Below are positions 26,938 to 34,981 of a stretch of DNA of 64,000 nt, one piece after another. The notes beneath the pieces are model-generated. The model did no database searches. It was not told the DNA's origin and worked only from the letters and a program-made list of their open reading frames with translations. The stretch spans positions 62,001-126,000 of the forward strand of contig JADKGZ010000009.1 of NCBI GenBank assembly GCA_016722025.1, read 5' to 3'. Position 1 is the first letter of the stretch. Each line of letters starts with the position of its first letter. Made by a program: the position numbers and the translations under genes. Source of the DNA: Acidimicrobiaceae bacterium (lineage in GTDB: Bacteria > Actinomycetota > Acidimicrobiia > Acidimicrobiales > Ilumatobacteraceae).

Positions 26938-28080
26938 TCAGCCGTTGATCTTGCGCGCCATCGTCTCGTGGTACATCGCGATCTTGCACTCGCGTGACGA
27001 CAGGATGTGCTCGGTGTACCCGCTGGATCGTTTGGTGCGCTGCAGCTGTTCGTAGATGGCGATGTCTTCACCCACCACGCCCTTCAGCGTGGCCCAGTGG
27101 GCCATCGTGTGGTCGTAGTACGCCGCGTAGTCCGGGTCGGTTCGGTCGCCCGGGTGGATGAGCTCCCAGCACTTGAAGCGGGTGCGATCGACGTCGATGG
27201 GGATCGGGGTGAACAGCTGCACGTGCCCCGGGTTGCAGTTGAACACCGTGTTGGGGAACACCACGTAGTGGCAGATCGCGAAGCGGTGATGATCCCACGT
27301 CGCCTCCAGCTGCTCCATGAACTCGGGGCGCGGCACGAACGCCATGTAGTTGTCGCCGAGGACGTGGAACGACAGCTCGCGCGCGGCCTTGGTGAACTCG
27401 GGCGTGACGTGGTGCAGCTGGGTGACGTGGTACACCTCGTTGAACCCGTCGACGACGGCCTTGTAGCTCACCGGCACATCCCACTCCACCACTTCGTGGA
27501 GCACCATGTCCTCCATGTGGAACTCGCCCAGGTCGGCAACGATCTCGGGCCCGATGGAGTCGAGCAGTGCCGGTGCCTTCTCCGGCCCGGCGAGGTTGAT
27601 CCACACCCAGCCACCCCATTCGCCGGCGGCGACCGCCGGCGCCCGCATGTCGACGAGATGGCCGGCGTCGAAGTCGTCCCGCTCGGGCACGCCGACCAGC
27701 TTGCCGGTGGTGTCGTACACCCAACCGTGGTACGGGCAGGTGAAGCGACGAGCCCCACAGCCCTGCATCTCGCCGACGATGGCGGGGCCTCGGTGGCGGC
27801 ACACGTTGTGGAACGCGGCGAGCGTGCCGTCGACCTGGCGGGTGATGATCACCGTCTCGCCGTGCCCCTCGTAGGTGATCCAGTCGCCCGCCCCTGGCAC
27901 TTGTTCGCTGCGGCCGGCGATGAGCCAGTGCGTGGCGAGCACCTTGCTGCGCTCGGCCTGGAACTGCGCGGGATCGGTGTACGGGTCGCGACTCATCCTG
28001 CTCGGGCCGTAGTCGGGGATGTGCTGCACCCCTGGGCCCAGTCGTGCCGGCAGATCACCACGACGTGCGACGTGCACCAT
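26938..28080 (-). CDS. Rieske non-heme iron oxygenase, alpha (catalytic) subunit
   Basis: 380 residues. The Rieske [2Fe-2S] motif is C94-R-H96 and C115-P-Y-H118; the mononuclear iron site is in NEVYHVTQLHHVTPEF, with the two histidines and a downstream aspartate expected. The size fits aromatic-ring hydroxylating and related demethylating oxygenases, which need a separate reductase; none is encoded in the window. The start is clear: AAAGGAAG five bases before the ATG at 28080. It is divergent from the TetR gene at 28161, and the AT-rich gap holds an inverted repeat. The substrate is unknown. Confidence 0.92.
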   Translation of the reverse strand: MVHVARRGDLPARLGPGVQHIPDYGPSRMSRDPYTDPAQFQAERSKVLATHWLIAGRSEQVPGAGDWITYEGHGETVIITRQVDGTLAAFHNVCRHRGPAIVGEMQGCGARRFTCPYHGWVYDTTGKLVGVPERDDFDAGHLVDMRAPAVAAGEWGGWVWINLAGPEKAPALLDSIGPEIVADLGEFHMEDMVLHEVVEWDVPVSYKAVVDGFNEVYHVTQLHHVTPEFTKAARELSFHVLGDNYMAFVPRPEFMEQLEATWDHHRFAICHYVVFPNTVFNCNPGHVQLFTPIPIDVDRTRFKCWELIHPGDRTDPDYAAYYDHTMAHWATLKGVVGEDIAIYEQLQRTKRSSGYTEHILSSRECKIAMYHETMARKING

Positions 28081-28118
28081 GAGAGCTTCCTTTCGTCGCG
28101 CGCCGTCGGCGCCCCGTA

Positions 28119-28150
28119 ATACAACATCTGTTATGTATCAAGCGTTGTAT
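28119..28150. promoter_or_regulatory. probable TetR operator, inverted repeat ATACAAC-N18-GTTGTAT
   Basis: Perfect 7-base inverted repeat, ATACAAC at 28119-28125 and GTTGTAT at 28144-28150, in a stretch of about 40 bases that is strikingly AT-rich for this genome. An inner imperfect palindrome (AACATCTGTT) sits next to the left arm. On the minus strand a TTGACA box (28161-28156) points toward the Rieske gene, so a protein bound here would cover the promoters of both divergent genes. The binder is inferred to be the adjacent TetR protein. Confidence 0.6.
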
Positions 28151-28160
28151 GTTCTTGTCA

Positions 28161-28739
28161 ATGCCCAAGTTCGTGGATGTCGCCGAGCGTCGCGCGCAGC
28201 TCGCCGCTGCCGCCGCACGCATCATCGGTCGTGCCGGCATCGGGGCGGTCACCCTGCGCGAGGTGGCCGCCGAGGCCGGCTGGACGACGGGTGCGCTCAC
28301 TCACTACTTCGCCGACAAGCAGGAGCTGCTCGACCTGACGATGGAGGCCTCGCTGGCGGCGCGGCGCGAGAAGTGGAGCGTTGCCCGGGCGATGCTGCCG
28401 CCCGACGTCGTGTTGCGCCAGACCCTGCTCGACGCGCTGCCCACCGACGACACGGCCAGGTTGCACTGGACGGTCACGCTCGCCTTCGTCGCGCAGGCGG
28501 CAAGCGAGCCGCGGCTGGCGGCGCGCCAGCGTGAGGCGTACCAGGCGTTCGTGGCCAACCTCGCCGAGCTCATCGAGGCGTCGGGCGGCGCGGCCGGCGA
28601 CGAGGCGGTGAGCGCGGCGGTGCGGTTGAACACCACGCTCAACGGCGTCTGCCTGCAGGCGCTCTACGACCCGGAGGCATGGCCGGCCGAGCGACAACGA
28701 GCGGCGATCGAGGCGGCGTTGACCGCCGGCTCGCTGTGA
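28161..28739 (+). CDS. TetR-family transcriptional regulator
   Basis: 192 residues from the ATG at 28161; an alternative ATG at 28149 would lie inside the operator. The DNA-binding domain is complete: QLAAAAARIIGRAGIGAVTL, REVAAEAGWTTGALTHYFADKQEL. The C-terminal half is all-helical, with a tail like the BetI/TetR_C_6 group (NTTLNGVCLQALYDPEAWP). It is divergent from the Rieske oxygenase and most likely represses it until a substrate-derived ligand binds. Confidence 0.88.
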   Translation: MPKFVDVAERRAQLAAAAARIIGRAGIGAVTLREVAAEAGWTTGALTHYFADKQELLDLTMEASLAARREKWSVARAMLPPDVVLRQTLLDALPTDDTARLHWTVTLAFVAQAASEPRLAARQREAYQAFVANLAELIEASGGAAGDEAVSAAVRLNTTLNGVCLQALYDPEAWPAERQRAAIEAALTAGSL

Positions 28740-28753
28740 TGACCGGCTGCGAG

Positions 28754-28914
28754 GTTCGTGCCGTCAAGGAGGCCCTCGTTGGGTTGTGCTTCGCATGCGG
28801 TACTCCACGGTCCGCTACTCGAGAACTCCGGCCCTTGCGGGCCATCACCGCTCTCTTTCACGAACCGGTTTCCCGCATGCTCCACACGACGAGGACCATC
28901 TTCACGGCACGAAC
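28754..28914. repeat. foldback repeat element, copy A (161 bp)
   Basis: Begins GTTCGTGCCGT and ends ACGGCACGAAC; the outer ~26 bases at each end pair imperfectly (AAGGAGGCCCTCGT against ACGAGGACCATCTT). A second arm pairs GCATGCGG (28793-28800) with CCGCATGC (28873-28880), and the tip is GGCCC-TTGC-GGGCC (28830-28843). It is about 80% identical to copy B at 29621-29779 in the same orientation. It lies 32 bases downstream of the LPxTG gene's stop. No open reading frame, no transposase and no clear target-site duplication. Confidence 0.85.
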
Positions 28915-28945
28915 TTCTGCGTCGGACCTGTTGCCCGGCTGGTTG

Positions 28946-29599
28946 CTACTCGGTGGCTCGGTTCGCGGCTGCGGATGCAACCACCCCGGCACCCACCAAC
29001 GCAGCTGCGATGGCGACCGTGGCGGTGGTGCTGGAACCGGTACGGGGGAGAGTGGGCGAGGTGTCGGAAGTGTCGCCGACGTCGTTGCTGGTCGTGGCTT
29101 CCAGCGCCGCGGTCGGCGAGGTGGGCGAGACCGCCGGCGAGGTGGGTGTGACTGCCGGGGTGTCTTCCTCTGCGGGTGGGGTGACGCACACACCCGCTCC
29201 GGAGAGCGCCATGCTGAGGCCACTGGGCAGATCGGGGCAGCGGGCGTCGATGCCGCCGAGGCGAGCACGATAGAAGGGCATCAGCTCGTTGAGGTCGATG
29301 CAGAGCGTGACGGGCACGGGCTGCGCCAAGCAGCACGAGTGCAGCCGGCCGGCCAGCGCATCGGCCTGCGACAGGAAGAACCGGTGAGGCGCCGCCAGGT
29401 GGCATGCCCTGCCGCTGCAACGCGTCTTGGTTGCCGAGCCCGAGGGGGTGGTGAGCGGCGTGCCCCAATCGGGGTTCAGACGCCACAGCGTGTGCTGGCT
29501 GGCCGCAGCCGACGCCTTGCCGGCACTGAGCCCAGCCGCACCGACTACGCCACCGCTGAGCACCGCCAGCAGACGACGGCGAGAGATCGATTTGGTCAT
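28946..29599 (-). CDS. Tat-exported LPxTG-like surface protein, unknown function
   Basis: 217 residues from the ATG at 29599, which has AAGGTGA about six bases upstream; the frame is open further but only through the flanking repeat. The N-terminus MTKSISRRRLLAVLSGGVVG is a twin-arginine signal. The mature part is Cys-rich (CSGRACHLAAP, LHSCCLAQP, CIDLNELMPFY, RCPDL, GVCVTPP). A Thr/Pro/Ser stalk follows, then LPRTGSS, a hydrophobic stretch (ATVAIAAALVGAGVVAS) and a short tail, the layout of a sortase-anchored protein, though the tail is less basic than usual. Both flanks are copies of the same foldback repeat, leaving about 20 bases on the 5' side and 31 on the 3' side. Confidence 0.78.
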   Translation of the reverse strand: MTKSISRRRLLAVLSGGVVGAAGLSAGKASAAASQHTLWRLNPDWGTPLTTPSGSATKTRCSGRACHLAAPHRFFLSQADALAGRLHSCCLAQPVPVTLCIDLNELMPFYRARLGGIDARCPDLPSGLSMALSGAGVCVTPPAEEDTPAVTPTSPAVSPTSPTAALEATTSNDVGDTSDTSPTLPRTGSSTTATVAIAAALVGAGVVASAAANRATE

Positions 29600-29620
29600 G
29601 GCACAGTCACCTTCGGCCGG

Positions 29621-29779
29621 GTTCGTGCCGTCAAGGAGGTCCTCGTTTTGTTGTGCTTCCCACCCGGTACTTTGCGATCCGCTACTTGAGTACTCCGGCC
29701 CGAAGGCCATCACCGCACTCTTTTGCAGACCGCTTTCCCGGATGTTCTTCACTACGAGGACCATCTTCACGGCACGAAC
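29621..29779. repeat. foldback repeat element, copy B (159 bp)
   Basis: Same ends as copy A (GTTCGTGCCGT ... ACGGCACGAAC) and same outer stem. The inner stems have changed on both sides: CACCCGG (29661-29667) faces CCGGATG (29738-29744), where copy A has GCATGCGG/CCGCATGC, and the tip is GGCC-CGAA-GGCC (29697-29708). It ends 21 bases upstream of the LPxTG gene's ATG, just before the ribosome binding site, so it would form the gene's 5' leader or enclose its promoter. Confidence 0.85.
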
Positions 29780-30269
29780 TGTTTCGCTTGTCGGGCCCGC
29801 TCTTGCATCCCGACGAGTTGAAGATACACGTCAGATCCTGAAAAAGCCAGCACGAACGCCGCAAGAGATCGTCAAGACGACGGTCACTTCGCGTGGTCGT
29901 CGGTCCGGTCGCCACACTCCCTTTCGGGACCTTCGCGAGGCTCCACGCTGGTACTTCGCGAGCGAGACGGCCGGTCGCTCGCGAGTGTCGCGGCCCTGAG
30001 GCATTCGCCGTCGCGCCGCGCCGATCGTGTCGGGCCCGAAGCGTTCGGTGGCAGAATCTGAGGGCTGGCGGCGAGGTGGGCACTGAATGGATGCTCGCTG
30101 GTTCTCTTCCTTCTACCGAATGACGTCGAGGTTGAGCACTCGCAATGTGTCAATTGGCTCTTCTTGTGCAGTGACCGTGTGGTGAATGAGGCGACGGCGA
30201 TGCCACGCATCATCGAAGTCTGGTGCGCCGACGGCATGTGCGGCACGAGGTGTGTGGCACGCTCGCGGG
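29780..30269. other. intergenic region without a recognisable gene; contains one perfect hairpin
   Basis: 490 bases between the repeat element and the dimethylformamidase-like gene. Open frames here are short and composition-driven. The only clear structure is a 10-base perfect stem, TCGCGAGCGA (29956-29965) and TCGCTCGCGA (29975-29984), around a 9-base loop; no T run follows, so it is not a standard terminator. The last 100 bases are less GC-rich and may hold the promoter of 30270. Confidence 0.6.
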
Positions 30270-31770
30270 ATGGCGTACGACACAGTGTTCGGATATTGCT
30301 GGCCGCAGACCATCGGGCCCGGCGGAGAGCTTGACCTCCACCTCTCGTCGGCCGGTGGTCGCACGGTTGCCGTGGAGGTGGCCCGCGTGGGCGCCGCGCG
30401 TGAGGTGGTCTGGTCGGGCGACGTCGTCGCCGGCGATCATCCCGTGCCCGCGCGTGCGTACGAACTGGGCTGCGACTGGCCCGCCGCAACCACGCTGCGC
30501 GCCCAGCCCGGTTGGCGTTCGGGCTACTACGAGGTGGTGCTCACCATCGATGTCGATGGCAAGGCGCGTCGCGACCACGCCTTCTTCGTGCTGCGCCCGC
30601 CGGCAGGCGCGCCCAACACGATCCTGCTGCAGCTGGCCACCAACACGTGGCATGCGTACAACGACTTCGGTGGCCACAACCTGTACACCGGTGCCACCAC
30701 CTCCTCGCTGCAACGGCCGATGGCCCGCGGCTACCTGTACAAGCCACCGGGCGCGGGCCGGCGGGTGACCACCACGCACCCGCCCGACCCCGACATGAAC
30801 ACCCACGTCGGGTACCTGCGTCAGCACAAGCTGTCGCCGTACGCCGGCTCGGCGGGCTGGCCCGACTGGGAGCTGCCCTTCCTGCAGTGGGCCGAGCGCG
30901 CGGGTTACGGCATCGATGTGTGCACCAACGCCGACCTCGAGGACCACCCATCGCTGCTCGACGGCAAGCGCCTGCTGCTGTCGGTGGGGCACGACGAGTA
31001 CTGGTCGGGGCCGATGCGCGACACGACCGAGGCGTTCATCGCCCGTGGTGGCAACGTGGCCTTCTTCTCCGGCAACACCTCGTTCTGGCAGGTGCGGTTG
31101 GAAGAGCGCGATGGCCCAGCGACGAAGATGGTGGGTTACAAGGGCCAGTTCAAGAACGACCCTGTCTTCGGCACCGATCGCATCAGTGAGCTCACCAGCA
31201 TCTGGAGCGACCACCTCATCGGTCGCCGGAGAACCACATGACCGGGGTCAGCTTCTCGCGCGGTGGCTACCACCGCATCGGCAAGCGGGTCACCAGCGGT
31301 GCCGGGGCTACACGATCCATCGTCCCGACCACTGGCTGTTCGAAGGCACCGGCATCGGCTACGGCGACGTGCTGGGCGCCGGAGCCACCATCGTCGGCTA
31401 CGAGTGCGACGGCTGCGACTTCACCTCTCGCGACGGCCTGCCCTACCCGACGGGTGAAGACGGCACGCCCGCCACCTTCACCATCTTGGGTACCGCACCG
31501 GCCGCGCACTTCACCCGCACCACCGCGGCGCGCCCGCCCAAGCCGCACGAGCCGGCGGAGGACGAGTTCATCGCCGGTCGCCTGTTCGGCACTCGCGACC
31601 CTGCTGCCGTGGAGCGAATCGCGCACGGCCACGCCGTGCTCGGCAGCTACACCTCGGCAGGCGGGGGCACGGTGGTCACCTCCGGTTGCACCGACTGGGC
31701 GCACGGCCTCGCCGGCCGCGACCCGCAGGTGGAGCGCATCACCGCCAACGTGCTCGACCGGCTCGGTTGA
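30270..31770 (+). CDS. N,N-dimethylformamidase large-subunit-like protein (two frameshifts)
   Basis: About 500 residues after correcting two one-base losses, near 31228 (expected GRPENHMTG) and in a G run at 31304-31307 (expected SGAGGYTIHRPDHWLFEGTG). It starts MAYDTVFGYCWPQTIGPG with a beta-sandwich domain, then a glutamine-amidotransferase-like core: LQLATNTWHAYNDFGGHNLY, YLRQHKLSPYAG, LLLSVGHDEYWSGPMRD and FFSGNTSFWQVR, which match the C-terminal domain of DmfA2-type amidases. These hydrolyse formamides using a mononuclear iron site in the characterised enzyme. No small-subunit gene is nearby. The actual substrate is unknown; many family members in soil actinobacteria are uncharacterised. 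Confidence 0.8.
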
Positions 31771-31817
31771 TCAGCCAGCGAGCACGGCCGCGAGTTCGGC
31801 TGCGAGTTCGGCTGCGC

Positions 31818-34103
31818 TCAAGCCTGTTCGTGCCAGCGGGCGAGGGTGCAGCGGAACTCGTAGGTGCCGTCGTCCACGTCGATGGTGGCGATCACTCTCG
31901 CACTGGTGTCGGGGTTGACGCGTTCGACCCGCACGCCGGGGGCGAGGTCGCCGACGGCCAGCGCGCCGATCGGGAGTACGCCGATCGTGCGGGTGCCCAC
32001 GTCGTTGGCGCTGATGTCGTCCTCTTCGATCACCTTCACCTCCACACCGTTCACGTACACCGTGAACGCGGGCAGCCATTGCGAGAGGTCGCGCACGTCA
32101 TCGTCGTCGAAGTCGCCGATCTCGTCGTTGGAGATGGCTCGCAGCACGACGCCATCGGTGCTCAGCGTGAGCGCGATGTCGTCGGACCCCCAACCGGAGG
32201 TCTCCTCGGTGCACACCAGGTGTGGCTTGCCCAGCAGGCCGCCCAGCAACATGGTGACGGTCCAGTTCAACCGCAGGTCGAACGACAGCGGATTGCCGGC
32301 GGTGTTCTTGCGTTGCACGGTCACGTAGAAGCGCTGGTTGTCCTTGGCCTTCCACTGCAGCGTCATCGGTGCGCTGTCGGGCCCGGCCGTGGTCTCCAGC
32401 GTGAGCACCGGTGCGCCGGAGTCGGCGAACACGCTCACCATTGCACCGTCGTCGGCGTGGTCCTGCGGTGTCACCGTCAGGGTCAGCTGGATCTCGTCGT
32501 TCACCGGCACGCGCGGGGTGTCGATCACGAACCACTTCGAGTCGGTGTCGTCACCAGGAGCCAGCGACTGATCGAGGTTGAGGAACTGCCCGGCAGGAAA
32601 CTGCTCGTGATAGTTGACCTCTGGCACGACGTCGATCGCCTCCCACGGCGAGGCCCCCGTGTGCCGATGAGCGAAGAACCGGTAGCCGGCCTCGCTGCGT
32701 CGGCTGCCGCAGAACACCTTCACCAGGAACGGCGCCGACGGCAGCACGAACTTGGTGCCGCGGTCCGGGTTCACCTCGTTTCGGTACGGCTGACGAGGAA
32801 GGCTGAGGTCGGTGTCGAGGTAGACCTCGAAGCGCACGTCGTTGTTGCTCAGAACGCGGAACTCGTAGGTGCCCAGCCGATCGAAGCGATACCAGCGAAC
32901 CTGGCCGGGCACCAGCTTGTTCACGTCCGTGAAGTCGGGGTCGGCGTCGGCGAGCTTCGCCAGGTTGGGGGCGTTGTCCTGCATCCGCCGGTGCAGGTCG
33001 CAACCCAATGGGCGATGATCCGACAGGTACGACACACCGTCCACGCCGGGCTTCACGGTGGCGAGCGCGTGGTCGACGTACACGTGCTGCGCAACCATCG
33101 CGCTCCCGGCGTTGCGGAACAGGTAGTCCAAACGTTGCTCGGCCGGCGGGTAGACCACGTTGGCGGTGGGCCCAGGGTCGCGCAGCCCGGCGAGCGCGCC
33201 TGGCGGCAAGGCAGCGGCCGCGCCGACGCACTGCTCGCGCCCCCACACGTCGATCAACCGATCCGACCACAGCGAGCCCGCCGTGAGGAAGAGAGCGCCC
33301 CACTCTTCGGTGAACTGATCGAGAGTGACAGCCTGTTGACCGCCGCAGACGTTGAAGTCGCCCATCGCGAACACGTTGGCGGAGCCGGACCCGGCCGTGA
33401 CCTCATCGATGAACGCAGCCGACTCGGCGAACTGGCCGGCACGCTCGGTCTTGTTCTCGCTCACCTTGTCGCTGTCGGCCTGCGTGTGCGACGCGAGCAC
33501 GTGGAACACGTCGCCATCGGGCCGCTGGATCTCGGCGTACAGCATGCCCTTCGCCGCCCAGGCGTCGGCGCCGGTGGAGCTGACGTACGGCATGAAGCCG
33601 ACGGATGGAAAGCCCAACGGCGTCAACTCGCCGATCGCGAACGGGTTCAGCGCGCTGAGGATCTGCTGCGTGAGCGGCTTCAGCGTGAACGGATGGCGGC
33701 TGAACAGCATCAGCCCCGAGTCCTCCATCTTGGGAGTGCCGAGCGCGAACCAACTGGCCAACAGACCGAGGCCGGTGTGGTCCAGGAAGAACGCTGCCGG
33801 GTTGATCGGCAGCGACGGCTTGCCCGGCCACGCGATGTTCATGACCGCGAAGTCGGCCTTGGTGACGGCATACGGCCAGCGCGCCGCAAGCTCCGTCGCG
33901 AAGATGTCGCGGGCGTCCTCGTCGAACACTTCGTTGAGACACACCACGTCGTAGTCGCGTGCGCTGTTCAACAGGTTGTCGCTGATCAGCTTGGCCCGCT
34001 CCTCGCAGGTCTCGCTGGGTGGGATCGACATGTCGGCCCCGGCTTCCATCGCCCACGAGCGACACTGCACGTTGTAGGTGACCATTCGGAGCGAGCCACT
34101 CAC
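31818..34103 (-). CDS. large endonuclease/exonuclease/phosphatase (EEP) family protein
   Basis: 761 residues from a GTG at 34103 that overlaps the stop of the upstream gene (GTGA); the frame is open further upstream only by chance. N-terminal ~320 residues are an EEP fold: MVTYNVQCRSW, VVCLNEVFDE (catalytic Glu), HVLASHTQADS, FAMGDFNVCG (Asp/Asn) and SYLSDHRPLGCDL (Asp-His pair). This is closest in layout to neutral sphingomyelinase-type phosphodiesterases. The C-terminal ~440 residues are beta-rich and Asp-heavy (two or three sandwich-like domains; DFDDDDVRDL looks calcium-binding). No signal peptide is visible, which is odd for that class. Confidence 0.82.
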   Translation of the reverse strand: MSGSLRMVTYNVQCRSWAMEAGADMSIPPSETCEERAKLISDNLLNSARDYDVVCLNEVFDEDARDIFATELAARWPYAVTKADFAVMNIAWPGKPSLPINPAAFFLDHTGLGLLASWFALGTPKMEDSGLMLFSRHPFTLKPLTQQILSALNPFAIGELTPLGFPSVGFMPYVSSTGADAWAAKGMLYAEIQRPDGDVFHVLASHTQADSDKVSENKTERAGQFAESAAFIDEVTAGSGSANVFAMGDFNVCGGQQAVTLDQFTEEWGALFLTAGSLWSDRLIDVWGREQCVGAAAALPPGALAGLRDPGPTANVVYPPAEQRLDYLFRNAGSAMVAQHVYVDHALATVKPGVDGVSYLSDHRPLGCDLHRRMQDNAPNLAKLADADPDFTDVNKLVPGQVRWYRFDRLGTYEFRVLSNNDVRFEVYLDTDLSLPRQPYRNEVNPDRGTKFVLPSAPFLVKVFCGSRRSEAGYRFFAHRHTGASPWEAIDVVPEVNYHEQFPAGQFLNLDQSLAPGDDTDSKWFVIDTPRVPVNDEIQLTLTVTPQDHADDGAMVSVFADSGAPVLTLETTAGPDSAPMTLQWKAKDNQRFYVTVQRKNTAGNPLSFDLRLNWTVTMLLGGLLGKPHLVCTEETSGWGSDDIALTLSTDGVVLRAISNDEIGDFDDDDVRDLSQWLPAFTVYVNGVEVKVIEEDDISANDVGTRTIGVLPIGALAVGDLAPGVRVERVNPDTSARVIATIDVDDGTYEFRCTLARWHEQA

Positions 34104-34891
34104 TTCGCGCTGCCTTCCGTGATGCCGGTGACCCGGTCGAACAAGTAGCTGCCGTCGTCGCGTCGCCCGTTGAGGAAGTCGGCAGCCACCACCTCGCTGA
34201 GCGTGAACACGTAGCGGCGTATGCGGTTCCAGCCGATGTCGGCAACGACCAGTTGGTTGCCCGTCGCGGTCATCGAGCTGACCAGGCCGAGACCGGAGTT
34301 CTCGTCGATCACCGTGGTGACCACGTTGTCGGCAGAGACGTGCACGATGCGGCGGTTGGCCAGATCGCTCACGAAGACCCCGCCGTCGTCGGTGCTGGCG
34401 ATCGCGGTCGGCGCCGTGCGGGTGGCTCCCTGGAGGTCGACCGACTGCCAGGTGACGCCGGCATCGTGCGAGCGGCGCAGCGTGCCGTCGCTCATCGTCA
34501 CATCGAGGTCGAAGACGCCGGTGGCCGCGACGGCCATCGGCGCATTTGCTCCGGCGTCGATGATGGTCGTCGGGTTCGTGCCGTCCAGGTCGTCGAACCG
34601 CTCGAGGCGCCGGCCCGCGACGTACACGGCCGAGTTGTCGTCGATGGCGATCGACCGCGGCCACGGGCCGGTGGGGAACGCGTGCCACTCGTTCGTGGAC
34701 GGCGTGTGCACGACGACCCGATCGGTGCCGTGATCGGCGAGCGCGATGTGACCATCGCGGATGACCGGGGCCATCGGAGCGGTGAGCGGCCCGATGGAGG
34801 CCGGTGGCACCCGTGCGAGCGCGCCTGCCGGTGCATCGAGCGCGGGTACGAGCAGGAGTCTGCGATGGCGCAGGTCGGTGAGAACGAACAT
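34100..34891 (-). CDS. beta-propeller protein (NHL/SMP-30-like)
   Basis: 263 residues made of repeated four-strand units: RSIAIDDNSAVYVAGRRLERF, APMAVAATGVFDLDV, PTAIASTDDGGVFVSDLANRRIVHV, SSMTATGNQLVVADIGWNRIRRY. The repeats of ~40-45 residues ending V-x-D/x-N-R-I/V are typical of NHL and gluconolactonase-like propellers. No signal peptide. It is translationally coupled to the EEP phosphoesterase (4-base overlap), suggesting a binding or scaffolding role for that enzyme. No catalytic residues can be assigned. Confidence 0.75.
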   Translation of the reverse strand: MFVLTDLRHRRLLLVPALDAPAGALARVPPASIGPLTAPMAPVIRDGHIALADHGTDRVVVHTPSTNEWHAFPTGPWPRSIAIDDNSAVYVAGRRLERFDDLDGTNPTTIIDAGANAPMAVAATGVFDLDVTMSDGTLRRSHDAGVTWQSVDLQGATRTAPTAIASTDDGGVFVSDLANRRIVHVSADNVVTTVIDENSGLGLVSSMTATGNQLVVADIGWNRIRRYVFTLSEVVAADFLNGRRDDGSYLFDRVTGITEGSAK

Positions 34892-34981
34892 GCCTACTCA
34901 GACGCCCGTCAGCGCCGTGCGATACAGATTGCCGCAGTGGCGGAGCGATGTGCGAGCGTCGCCTCGACGAACCCGACGGGC

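Noticed and set aside
28664..28914. Minus-strand peptides coded by the two repeat copies
   Set aside because: Both copies translate to similar peptides only because they are DNA repeats; no ribosome sites, and the changes track base pairing rather than codons.
28754..29779. Integron attC sites flanking a gene cassette
   Set aside because: The ends run GTTCGTG...CACGAAC, whereas attC runs RYYYAAC...GTTRRRY; the orientation is reversed and no integrase gene is present.
31686..34148. Very long plus-strand frame (about 820 residues)
   Set aside because: Pure antisense of the EEP gene, rich in His/Val/Gly/Arg without motifs; a common artefact of codon bias in GC-rich DNA.
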